Assembly (NCBI RefSeq): GCF_001975705.1
Contig: NZ_CP015091.1
Coordinates: 186,001-250,000 of the forward strand
Direction of reading: 5' to 3'
Length of the DNA: 64,000 nucleotides
Origin: Salipiger abyssi
GTDB taxonomy: Bacteria; Pseudomonadota; Alphaproteobacteria; Rhodobacterales; Rhodobacteraceae
Within the stretch, counting starts at the first letter, position 1. The number at the start of each line of letters is the position of its first letter. The notes beneath the pieces were generated by a model. It saw only the letters and a list, made by a program, of their open reading frames with translations. It was not told the DNA's origin and did not search any database. Made by a program: the position numbers and the translations under genes. Below are positions 53,257 through 60,926 of this stretch, piece by piece.

Positions 53257-53993
53257 TTGAGAAACAGGCTCCCGTAACGGTCGTGGGTGTCGTGGATGCC
53301 GCTGCTGCGCAGCGCATGCCAGTAAAGCGCGGTGTTGATGGCGATGACGGGCTTGCCCAGCCGCGCCTCGGCGCGGGGCGCGTGAGCGGCCATGCACAGG
53401 TTGGTGCCGCATTGCAGGATCGCATCGACATCGAGTGCACCGAGCTCGTCGAGGGCTGCATCCATCTCGGCAATGGTGGTGGCGGCGATGTCGGTGGGGC
53501 TCGACCGCTTGAGGCCGATGATCTGCGCCACGTCGTAGCCGAGATCGGTGAAGAAGCGGTGCACATTGGCATCGCCCACCGGCAGGTAGGGCGTCAGGAT
53601 ACCGAGCCGCCGCGCGCCATAGGCCCTGAGCGCCGCGTCGGCGGCATCCGAGCCCATGGTCGCCGGCAGATCAGTCCATTCGGCAAGCTGCGCGGCAAGA
53701 ACCCGGCTGCCGGCCAGCCCGCCCCAGAAGGTCTCGGACGACATGCCGATGATCACGTGATCGGGCGCGCAGGATAGCGCCGCGTCGAGCGCCGCCCTGG
53801 TGCCGTCCTCGATCAGCCCCATGAACCGCTCCATATCGGCATCGGTCTTCAGCGTGGCATTGGGCACCGCGACGCGGGAGATGTGGTTGGTCACCCCCTC
53901 CACGCGCATGTCGTCGAATTCGGGCTGCACGATGGTGTTCGTAGAGGGGATCAGCACGGCAAATTTGCGCCGCCACCCCAGGAGGTCTGTCAT
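53253..53993 (-). CDS. Asp/Glu racemase-superfamily protein with a single catalytic Cys
   Basis: A 246-residue protein similar to maleate cis-trans isomerase and arylmalonate decarboxylase. The N-terminus has the substrate-binding VLIPSTNTIVQPEF. The first catalytic position reads GMSSETFWGG (Ser85/Ser86), so the usual Cys is missing. The second Cys is present at Cys195 in LQCGTNLCM. Enzymes with only the second Cys, such as arylmalonate decarboxylase, cannot do two-base racemisation. It is encoded 14 bases after dctM and overlaps the cyclase-like gene. Confidence 0.85.
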   Translation of the reverse strand: MTDLLGWRRKFAVLIPSTNTIVQPEFDDMRVEGVTNHISRVAVPNATLKTDADMERFMGLIEDGTRAALDAALSCAPDHVIIGMSSETFWGGLAGSRVLAAQLAEWTDLPATMGSDAADAALRAYGARRLGILTPYLPVGDANVHRFFTDLGYDVAQIIGLKRSSPTDIAATTIAEMDAALDELGALDVDAILQCGTNLCMAAHAPRAEARLGKPVIAINTALYWHALRSSGIHDTHDRYGSLFLK

Positions 53994-54007
53994 ATCGGAT
54001 GCCTTTC

Positions 54008-55279
54008 TTATTCAGACAGGAGAGCGATTTGCGGGAACGCGAGCAAAAGCGCGATCATCAGCGTCATCGCGATCACGAAGGGCGCGCTGCCGGTCATAAC
54101 GTCGCCGATCGACCCGGTCTTGCGCACGCCCTGCACGATGTAGAGATTCATCCCCACCGGTGGCGTGATCAGCGCCATCTCGATGACGATCATCAGGACG
54201 ATGCCGAACCAGATCGGATCGTAACCGAGGCCGAAGACGATGGGCGCAAAGATCGGCGTCGTGGCGATCATCAGCGAGAGCGATTCCATCACGCAGCCCA
54301 GGACGACGTAGAACAGGATGATCAGCACCATGGTCCAGAACGGCGTCAGGCTGACCGCATCCAGCGCCTGCGTGACCGCGCCCACCAGCCCGATGCCCGA
54401 GAGCACGAAGTTCAGGAAGGCGGCGGCGATGACGATCAGCATGATCATCGCCGTGGTCTCCATCGTGCTCAGCAGCACCTGGCGGCAGATCTGCCAGCTG
54501 AGCTTGCCGCGCCAGAGGCAGATCATCGCAGCGGCGGCAACCCCGAGGGCGGCCGCCTCTGTGGGCGTGGCGAGCCCGGCATAGATCGAGCCGAGAATGG
54601 CGAAGAACACCAGCAGCGGCGGCAGCAGCATCGGCAGGCCACGCAGCGCATTGCGCAGGTCGAACCGCTCGCGGCGCCCGTCCACCCCCGGTCGCAGCAG
54701 GCAGATGGCGACCAGCAGCGCCGAGAACAGCGCCGCCAGCAGCAGCCCCGGCACCACGGCGGAGATATAGAGCCGCGTCACCGAGGTTTCGGTGATCACC
54801 GCATAGAGGATCAGGTTGATCGAGGGCGGGATCAGGATGCCCAGCGTGCCGCCGGCGGCGAGCGTGCCGCAGAACAGCTTTTCATTGTAGCCGTTGGCGC
54901 GTGCCTCGGGCAGCGCGATGGAGGTGATCGTCGCCGCCGTGGCGACGCTCGACCCCGAGGTCGCCGCGAACAGCGAGGAAGAGCCGATATTGGCATGCAT
55001 CAGACCGCCGGGCAGCCAGCCGAGCCAGGCCCGCATGGCGCGGTACATGTCGCCGGCCATGTCGGAATGCAGCATGAGCTGGCCGAGCAGCACGAAAAGC
55101 GGGATCGCGACCATCGAGGGCGAGGCGCTGGTCGACCAGGCAATCTCGCCGATGGCGTTGGTCAGCGGAAAGAACGCATAGAGCTTGTCGAGCGCGATCG
55201 CCAGAATGCCGAGGGCGGCGGCGACGGGGATGCTGAGCGCCATGAGCCCCAGCAGCAACAGCAGGGTGACAAGGATCAT
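54008..55279 (-). CDS. dctM: TRAP transporter large permease (DctM)
   Basis: A 423-residue membrane protein with 11-12 predicted spans and the DctM family patterns TLGILIPPSINLILYAVIT and VGMNLYIVQGV. It is the ion-coupled channel subunit. Its start overlaps the dctQ stop by four bases. Confidence 0.95.
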   Translation of the reverse strand: MILVTLLLLLGLMALSIPVAAALGILAIALDKLYAFFPLTNAIGEIAWSTSASPSMVAIPLFVLLGQLMLHSDMAGDMYRAMRAWLGWLPGGLMHANIGSSSLFAATSGSSVATAATITSIALPEARANGYNEKLFCGTLAAGGTLGILIPPSINLILYAVITETSVTRLYISAVVPGLLLAALFSALLVAICLLRPGVDGRRERFDLRNALRGLPMLLPPLLVFFAILGSIYAGLATPTEAAALGVAAAAMICLWRGKLSWQICRQVLLSTMETTAMIMLIVIAAAFLNFVLSGIGLVGAVTQALDAVSLTPFWTMVLIILFYVVLGCVMESLSLMIATTPIFAPIVFGLGYDPIWFGIVLMIVIEMALITPPVGMNLYIVQGVRKTGSIGDVMTGSAPFVIAMTLMIALLLAFPQIALLSE

Positions 55280-55893
55280 TGCCCGCCCCCTGCCCCGTGT
55301 TTCGGCAGATCACGGGTCTCCTCTGCCACCACCTCGTCGACATTGGGCGGCGACAGGTGGCGGACGATCCAGCCGGGGTTGCGGCGCAGCAGCGCCAGCC
55401 CGGCGGCGGTGCAGTAATAGAGCAGGACCGCGAGGAAGATCGCGATCCCCGCCAGCCACACGCCCTGCGGCAGCACCAGCGGCACGCCCAGCGTCGAGGC
55501 GGAACGCGAGCCCGAGCTCCACGAGATCGCAAAGACCTGCCAGCCCCGCGCCAGCAGGATCGCGGCAAACCCCGTCAGCGACAGCAGCGAGAGGATATCG
55601 AGGACGATGCGCAGCGCGCCCGGCAACCGCGCATAGAGAATGTCGATGCGAATATGCGCGCGGTTTTCCAGCACCCAGGCAAGCGAAAGCGCGATGCCGG
55701 CGGCAAAGAGATAGCTCGACAGCTCGTCGACCGGGCCCAGCGAGCGCCCGGTCACGCGGCGCGAGATCACCTCCGCCACCGTCATGACCACAATGGCGAG
55801 AATGCACAGCCCTCCCGCCAGCGCCAGCCCGCGCGCGGTCGCGGACACGATCCTCTGGATCGTGCCCGGGGTTTCGGTATCCGAAGCGGTCAA
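55276..55893 (-). CDS. dctQ: TRAP transporter small permease (DctQ)
   Basis: A 205-residue protein with four predicted spans; the second helical region contains SLAWVLENRAHIRIDIL, the DctQ signature. No ATG fits the N-terminus. TTG at 55893, giving LTASDTETPG, has GGAG seven bases upstream and begins four bases after the dctP stop, so a TTG start is proposed; a GTG 14 codons later is the alternative. Confidence 0.88.
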   Translation of the reverse strand: MTASDTETPGTIQRIVSATARGLALAGGLCILAIVVMTVAEVISRRVTGRSLGPVDELSSYLFAAGIALSLAWVLENRAHIRIDILYARLPGALRIVLDILSLLSLTGFAAILLARGWQVFAISWSSGSRSASTLGVPLVLPQGVWLAGIAIFLAVLLYYCTAAGLALLRRNPGWIVRHLSPPNVDEVVAEETRDLPKHGAGGGQ

Positions 55894-55897
55894 GGGA

Positions 55898-56950
55898 TCA
55901 CTCCGCCCGGACGCCGACGATTTCGGCCATCGCGCCGTTCCAGGCCTCCGCACAGCCCTCGCCGCAGCGCTCGGCCCAGGCCGAGACGACGGTTTCGCCC
56001 AGCTTCTCCTGCAACAGCGCGCGATCCGCATCGCTCGCCGCGACCAGCGTCATCCCGGCGGCCTCGCCCAGCGGGCATTCGGCGCGACCGGTCAGGCAGT
56101 CGAAGCCGACCTCCGTCTGCTCATCGACCTCGTCCCAGACCTCTTCGGCAAACGCGGCATATTGCGTCTCGATAAAGCTGCGGTTGGCTTCCGGCATCGC
56201 CTCCCACGAGCGCAGGCTGACGATGGTGGCGAGCTGGCTCCAGCCGAGGCCGAGATCGGAGACGTAATCGACCACCTCGTACCAGCCCTGATTGTAGGCG
56301 GTGAGCGAGCCGGTGATGGCGCAATCGACCACGCCGCGTTCAAGCGAGGGCACGACATCGCCGATGGGCATGGTCACGCTGCTGGCGCCGAGGGATTCCA
56401 TCAGTTCGGCCAGCGACCGGTTGCCGGTGCGTACCTTGCGGCCTTCGAGATCGGCGAGGCTGTCGAACCCGTCCTTGCAGAGCAGCACCTGCGACGGATA
56501 GGCGAGAATGCCCAGCACGCGGGCGTCGTTCTTGTCGCGGAAATGCGCGTCGAGCACCGGCTCCCAGGCATCGGAGACCGCCCGCGCCGTCGCCACATCC
56601 GGAGCGATCCCGGCAAGGTCCACCGCTTCGCTCATGGCGTCGTCGGCGGCGAGATAGCCCAGGATCGGCGTCGCCGCGTCGGCCACGCCCTGCTGGATCA
56701 GGCGCAGAAGCTCGGTACCGGTCAGCCCCGCCTCGTTGAAGGGGCGCACTTCCGCGGTGATCTTGCCCTCCGATGCGGCGCCGAGCGTTTGGGTCCAGAA
56801 CGGATATTCCCGTTCGGAATAGAGCGGCATGAAGCTGGCCGATCCGATGACATTCAACTGCGCCTCCGCCAGATCCTGTGCCTGTGCGGCGGGGATCGTG
56901 AGCGATGTGACTGCGGTCCCCAGCAGGGCCGATAAGGCAAAACGGTTCAT
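55898..56950 (-). CDS. dctP: TRAP transporter solute-binding protein (DctP)
   Basis: A 350-residue periplasmic receptor. The signal peptide MNRFALSALLGTAVTS ends at AQA. The family Arg region is LEGRKVRTGNRSLAELMESL, where the Arg binds the ligand carboxylate, and later VPSLERGVVDCAITGSLT. Four cysteines in the C-terminal part (one pair around FDCLTGRAEC) are unusual and may form disulfides. AGGAAGG precedes the ATG. It is first in the dctPQM-racemase-cyclase operon and divergent from an IclR gene. Confidence 0.93.
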   Translation of the reverse strand: MNRFALSALLGTAVTSLTIPAAQAQDLAEAQLNVIGSASFMPLYSEREYPFWTQTLGAASEGKITAEVRPFNEAGLTGTELLRLIQQGVADAATPILGYLAADDAMSEAVDLAGIAPDVATARAVSDAWEPVLDAHFRDKNDARVLGILAYPSQVLLCKDGFDSLADLEGRKVRTGNRSLAELMESLGASSVTMPIGDVVPSLERGVVDCAITGSLTAYNQGWYEVVDYVSDLGLGWSQLATIVSLRSWEAMPEANRSFIETQYAAFAEEVWDEVDEQTEVGFDCLTGRAECPLGEAAGMTLVAASDADRALLQEKLGETVVSAWAERCGEGCAEAWNGAMAEIVGVRAE

Positions 56951-56969
56951 GTTGACACCTTCCTGTTCC

Positions 56970-57005
56970 ATATTATAGAATATTTATGTTGTAATTTAGA
57001 ATTAC
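56970..57005. promoter_or_regulatory. Two perfect AT-rich dyads in the dctP/iclR gap
   Basis: ATATT-N4-AATAT (56970-56983) and GTAATT-TAG-AATTAC (56991-57005) lie side by side between divergent dctP and iclR. Both contain TAGAAT. They are likely IclR sites or overlap the divergent promoters. Confidence 0.5.
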
Positions 57006-57043
57006 TGCGCCAAAATGAGTCGGTCAAGAAAGATGAGATCTCC

Positions 57044-57871
57044 ATGAATCAAAGCGACGGGCCAGCGCCCAAAAAGCAGGCGCAAACCGACAAGGCCTTT
57101 GTGAAGGGGCTCACGCTGCTGCAATACATGACCGAATGCGACGCCCCGGTCGGTGTCAGCGATCTGGCGGCGACGCTGGAGCTGACCAAAAGCAATGTGC
57201 ACCGCCTGCTTCAGACGCTGATGGCCTTCGGCTTCGTCGAGAAGGACGCGAAATCGCGCTACAGCCCCACCCTGCGCTACTGGGAGCTGGGCTATGAGGT
57301 CTGGCTGAAATCGCGCGCCGGGCAGGCTGCGCTCAACGATGCCGACGGGCTGGCGGCAAAGACCGGATGCCTCGTGCATGTCACGCTCGCCGACGCCAGC
57401 GGCGAGGAACTGGTGCTATATGAGCGGATCGGCGTGCCCATCGCGCACCCGATGCGGCGGCTCTGGCCCACCGGTACACGGGTGCCGGTCTGGCGGCTGA
57501 TCCGGGGCTGGTCGGATTTCGTCGCCTTTCAGGTCGCCTATATCGCCGCCCTGCCCGAGGCCGAGCTTGCCACGCGCGAGGACGAGATCCGCGCGCATCT
57601 GGCCGAGTCCGATGTCAGCTACGACACGCTTGTGGAGCGGGTCGGGTTTGCCCGCGAGAATGGCTATGCCAAGAATCTCGGCGGCGGGCTGGAACACATA
57701 CAGGGCACCGCCAGCGCCTTTCTGGACGAGACCGGCCGCCCGGTCGGCGTGCTGAGCACCATCTTCGACCGCCCCGGCGACCCCGACGAACGGCTCGAGG
57801 GCACGGGCAAGCTCAACCGCCTTTATGCGCATTCGATCTCCCACTCGCTGGGCTATCGCGACAACAGCTGA
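57044..57871 (+). CDS. IclR-family transcriptional regulator
   Basis: A 275-residue IclR regulator. Helix-turn-helix VGVSDLAATLELTKSNVHRL (about residues 36-55), then the effector domain ending with SAFLDETGRPVGVLSTIF. It is divergent from the dctPQM operon and followed after 13 bases by an amidohydrolase gene, tying that enzyme to the same regulon. Confidence 0.92.
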   Translation: MNQSDGPAPKKQAQTDKAFVKGLTLLQYMTECDAPVGVSDLAATLELTKSNVHRLLQTLMAFGFVEKDAKSRYSPTLRYWELGYEVWLKSRAGQAALNDADGLAAKTGCLVHVTLADASGEELVLYERIGVPIAHPMRRLWPTGTRVPVWRLIRGWSDFVAFQVAYIAALPEAELATREDEIRAHLAESDVSYDTLVERVGFARENGYAKNLGGGLEHIQGTASAFLDETGRPVGVLSTIFDRPGDPDERLEGTGKLNRLYAHSISHSLGYRDNS

Positions 57872-57884
57872 ACGGAGATCCGGA

Positions 57885-58499
57885 ATGAACGACACAGAGT
57901 TTTTCGCCCAACGCGGCTTTGGCCTGACCATGGGCTTCGGGCAGAAAGCGGCGCTGATCGTGATCGACCTGATCCGCGGCTTCACCGATCCCGCCCGTCC
58001 GCTCGGCGCCGAGCTCGCGCCGCAGATCGACGCGACCAACCGGCTGATCGGGGATGCCGAGCGCCGCGGCGAGCCGGTCTTCTTCACGACGGTCCGCTAT
58101 GACGAACCGGACCTTTCGGATGCCGGCATCTGGCCGCTGAAACAGTCGGGGCTCGTGACCCTTGCAAGCGACACAGACGGTGCAGAGCTCGACCCGAGAC
58201 TGCGGCGCGCCAAGGGCGACCAGCTCATCGTCAAGAAATACGCCTCGTCCTTTTTCGGCACGGATCTGTCGAGCCGGCTGGTCGCCGCCGGGGTCGACAC
58301 GCTGATCGTCACCGGCTGCACCACCTCCGGCTGCGTGCGCGCGACCGCCGTCGATGCATTGCAGAACGGCTTTCGCCCCATCGTCGTGCGCGAGGCGGTG
58401 GGCGACCGTTCGCAGGCCGCGCATGACCAGAGCCTCTTCGATCTTCAGGCGAAATATGCCGATGTGAAAACGCTCGACGAGGTGCTGCGCCGCAACTGA
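57885..58499 (+). CDS. Isochorismatase-family cysteine hydrolase (carbamoylsarcosine amidase-like)
   Basis: A 204-residue cysteine hydrolase. The catalytic triad is visible: Asp28 in ALIVIDLIRGFTDP, a Lys at 117/118 in VKKYASSFFGTDL, and Cys150 in TGCTTSGCVRATAVDAL. The last motif is that of N-carbamoylsarcosine amidohydrolases and maleamate amidases. It probably hydrolyses a carbamoyl or amide nitrogen from a small acid. It is transcribed with the IclR gene that faces the TRAP-racemase-cyclase operon. Confidence 0.88.
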   Translation: MNDTEFFAQRGFGLTMGFGQKAALIVIDLIRGFTDPARPLGAELAPQIDATNRLIGDAERRGEPVFFTTVRYDEPDLSDAGIWPLKQSGLVTLASDTDGAELDPRLRRAKGDQLIVKKYASSFFGTDLSSRLVAAGVDTLIVTGCTTSGCVRATAVDALQNGFRPIVVREAVGDRSQAAHDQSLFDLQAKYADVKTLDEVLRRN

Positions 58500-58516
58500 C
58501 GGCGCCCCGAAACGGA

Positions 58517-58544
58517 ACGGCGGCGGGAAAGATCCCGCCGCCGT
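58517..58544. terminator. Bidirectional hairpin terminator
   Basis: A 12-base perfect stem with an AAGA loop between the convergent hydrolase and cupin genes. It has no T run. Confidence 0.6.
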
Positions 58545-58572
58545 AGGCATCGCTGTGGATTGGGCAATCCGG

Positions 58573-59172
58573 TCAGCTGTCCAGTTCGTAGGGGATCTGA
58601 ACCGGCCCCTTCGTCTTGTTGATCTTGCCGGTATCGGCATCGTAGTAATTCTGAAGGAAGCCGCCGACGCGCTGGTCGCGGAAGATCACGCCCACGACCG
58701 GCTCCTCGCCGGTATGCTCCACATGGATGTCGTAGGGCCGCACAAAGTCGATATAGCCCGGCGTCACCTCATGCTCCGAGATCTTCTTGAGATCGGCGTA
58801 TTCGTCATCGGAATCCTTCGCTTCGGGCGTGTCGGTCCGCTCGAACCGGATGACCTTCTCGGTGCCGCGCAGCACGCCGTAGAGCGTCCAGGTATGGGCG
58901 TGGTCGTGCACCGGTGTGCTTTCATGCGGCTTCTTCAGCAGCGAATTCAGCACGAATTTGTGGTCGGGGTCTTCGTAGAAAAGCAGGTTTTCGATATAGC
59001 CCTTCTCCGGCTCGTTGCGGAAGGGCCAGGCCTTCGACGCCTCCATCAGCTCTTTGTCCTTGAGCAGATCCTGAAGCAGCGGCCTGATCTCTGCAAACCG
59101 CTCCTCCATGTCGTCGACGCGCCCGTATATCTCGCGCACTTTCTGGATGAAATCCTCGACAGCCGTCAGCAT
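58573..59172 (-). CDS. Cupin-fold protein, cysteine-dioxygenase-like
   Basis: A 199-residue beta-barrel protein. HESTPVHDHAHTWTLYGVL holds the His-x-His metal ligands of the first cupin motif, and the second His is in VRPYDIHVEHT. The spacing is like that of thiol dioxygenases and related mononuclear iron cupins. The N-terminal 60 residues are helical (VEDFIQKVREIYGRVDDM). AAGGAATGG precedes this ATG. The substrate is unknown; oxidation of a thiol or of a ring compound is possible. Confidence 0.8.
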   Translation of the reverse strand: MLTAVEDFIQKVREIYGRVDDMEERFAEIRPLLQDLLKDKELMEASKAWPFRNEPEKGYIENLLFYEDPDHKFVLNSLLKKPHESTPVHDHAHTWTLYGVLRGTEKVIRFERTDTPEAKDSDDEYADLKKISEHEVTPGYIDFVRPYDIHVEHTGEEPVVGVIFRDQRVGGFLQNYYDADTGKINKTKGPVQIPYELDS

Positions 59173-59416
59173 GACACCATTCCTTTTCTGAATTTGACAA
59201 TTCGGTTCATTGCCCGCGTTGGCAGCCGCCGGCGTGCAACATGTCTTCCGGGGTATTGAACGCCCCGTCACCTGACAAGCGCGCGCCACGGAACCCGGCG
59301 AGTTTGCATGAATGTAAAAAATTCAACCGCGATCTTGGCCATATCCGGCAGCGCCCCACGGAAAAATCCCGCGTGCCCTCGCCGGGGTTGCATGGCAGGG
59401 GGCTGTTGGGGTCGCG

Positions 59417-59436
59417 AAATAACGTACCCGTTATTT
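59417..59436. promoter_or_regulatory. Dyad AAATAACG-N4-CGTTATTT
   Basis: A perfect 8-base dyad extended by CG on both sides with one extra T. It lies 245 bases before the cupin gene start. It is AT-rich against GC-rich surroundings; possible operator. Confidence 0.35.
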
Positions 59437-59727
59437 TCGAAATCCGGATACGGGAACGAATTGAAATCCCGTTTGCAGGAATATGCACCGGGGCGACCGG
59501 ACATGGTATTGCCTCAGTCACACGGCCCGGGCCTGACGTTCATATCGGACCAGGCCCCGACCATCGGCCGCTCGACCCCATGGTCGATGCCCTGCGTTCG
59601 CGTCCCCGGGCAGCGTCTGACCCGTCACTGCCGCAGGCGCGGCGACGGCCTTTGCCACGGCCCTGTGGCGCCGGCAGGCAGGCCCTGCTCTGCGCCGTCA
59701 ACGGTCTGCGATCCGGGTTTGGAATTT

Positions 59728-59743
59728 TTACACATATGTGTAA
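59728..59743. promoter_or_regulatory. 16-base perfect palindrome, IclR operator candidate
   Basis: TTACACATATGTGTAA is fully symmetric. It lies 71 bases before the IclR start, and nearly the same sequence occurs at 60721 upstream of the TRAP genes. Confidence 0.7.
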
Positions 59744-59814
59744 TGTGACAACTTTCCTTTGCACCGGCGGCCCCGCCGCTTAGGCTGGAGGCTCGCTGGG
59801 GGGAGGATCCGGTG

Positions 59815-60615
59815 ATGACCAAAAAATCTGTGAAATCCGCCGAGCGGGTGTTCCAGATTCTCGAACATTTCGCCCGCACGCGCGAGCCTGCGCGGCTGAG
59901 CGAGGTCGCGAACAGCCTGGAGCATCCGGTCTCCAGCGTGAGCGCTCTGCTCAAATGCATGGTCGATCAGGGCTATATGACATTCGATGACCGCACGCGC
60001 CGCTACATGCCGGCGGCCCGTATCGCGCATCTGGGCTCCTGGCTGAACTTCGACGATTACGAGCAGACGGCGGTTCTCGAGGCGATGTACCGGCTGCGCG
60101 AAACCGCCAATGAATCCATCGTCCTGGCCACGCCGAACGATATCTATCTCGAATATATCGACACGCTGCATGGCTGGGAGGGGATCAATATCCGGCGTGG
60201 AACCCGCCGGTTGCTGGTGCAAAACGGCACCGGATGGCTATTTCTCGCGCGGTGCGACTTGTCGGAGGCGCTGTCGATCTATCGCCGCACCATCGAGGCG
60301 GGCGAGCTGCGGCGCGAGGAGTTCAGCGAGACCGATTTCCTCAAGAAGCTGGTCGAGCACCGCGAGAAGGAGATTTCCTTTGTACATGCGCGCGAGCTGC
60401 TGCGCCCAACGGCGCATTGGGGCGCGGCGATGATCTCGACGATCATCCCCACCCCGCCCGGGCATCGCGGGCTGGCCATGGGCGTTCACGGGCTTGCCGA
60501 ACGGCTCGAAACAAAACGCGCGCATATCTACCAGATGCTCCGTTCGATCACCGCGACACTGGAGGAAAAGCTCGCCGAACAGATGCCGGCGGAGGCGGCG
60601 CCGACCGTCGAGTGA
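59815..60615 (+). CDS. IclR-family transcriptional regulator
   Basis: A 266-residue IclR regulator. Helix-turn-helix LSEVANSLEHPVSSVSALL (about residues 29-47), then the effector domain. GGAGG lies eight bases before this ATG; a GTG immediately before it is a second option. Palindromes lie upstream of this gene and of the next one, so it probably controls itself and the TRAP genes that follow. Confidence 0.92.
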   Translation: MTKKSVKSAERVFQILEHFARTREPARLSEVANSLEHPVSSVSALLKCMVDQGYMTFDDRTRRYMPAARIAHLGSWLNFDDYEQTAVLEAMYRLRETANESIVLATPNDIYLEYIDTLHGWEGINIRRGTRRLLVQNGTGWLFLARCDLSEALSIYRRTIEAGELRREEFSETDFLKKLVEHREKEISFVHARELLRPTAHWGAAMISTIIPTPPGHRGLAMGVHGLAERLETKRAHIYQMLRSITATLEEKLAEQMPAEAAPTVE

Positions 60616-60720
60616 CAGCGCCCGCTCATCAATCGCCCCGCCTTTCGGCTGCTGCGGAAGGCAGACGAAATCGGGCTTGCGCAATTGGCACGGAAAGCTC
60701 GCGAAAAGCGACGCAAAAGA

Positions 60721-60736
60721 TTACACATATGTGCAA
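60721..60736. promoter_or_regulatory. Second copy of the IclR-type palindrome
   Basis: TTACACATATGTGCAA matches the palindrome at 59728 in 15 of 16 bases. It is about 190 bases before dctP. Confidence 0.65.
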
Positions 60737-60838
60737 AAACCCGGTGACACAGGCTTCGAGTTGACTTGAAAGGGGGCGAAGGAAACCCTTTGGGAGCGAA
60801 CGAACGGTCGGGAGCGCTGCGCAAAAAGATGAGTTTCC

Positions 60839-60872
60839 TTGATATCTAAACTATATAATCTTTGATATCTAA
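60839..60872 (+). promoter_or_regulatory. dctP promoter: TATAAT flanked by direct repeats
   Basis: TTGATATCTAA occurs at 60839-60849 and again at 60862-60872, with a consensus -10 TATAAT (60854-60859) between. No good -35 is seen, which would suit activator dependence. The repeat spacing, 23 bases, is about two helical turns. Confidence 0.5.
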
Positions 60873-60926
60873 GGCAGGCTCCGAACGGCCATAATGTTCG
60901 GTGACGACCCAAGGGAGGAGAAAAAA

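Larger units (their letters stand above)
59173..59814. other. Long gap between cupin and IclR genes
   Basis: About 640 bases with no gene I can support on either strand. It holds an 8-base perfect dyad at 59417-59436 and a 16-base palindrome at 59728-59743. The divergent promoters for the cupin and IclR genes must lie here. Confidence 0.6.
60616..60926. other. Regulatory gap before the second TRAP operon
   Basis: About 310 bases with no gene. It contains the second copy of the IclR-type palindrome (60721-60736), a perfect TATAAT (60854-60859) and an 11-base direct repeat around it. Confidence 0.6.

Noticed and set aside
53999..55417. 472-codon plus-strand frame
   Set aside because: Antisense to dctM and dctQ and composed of Gln/His/Arg/Asp repeats; no motif.
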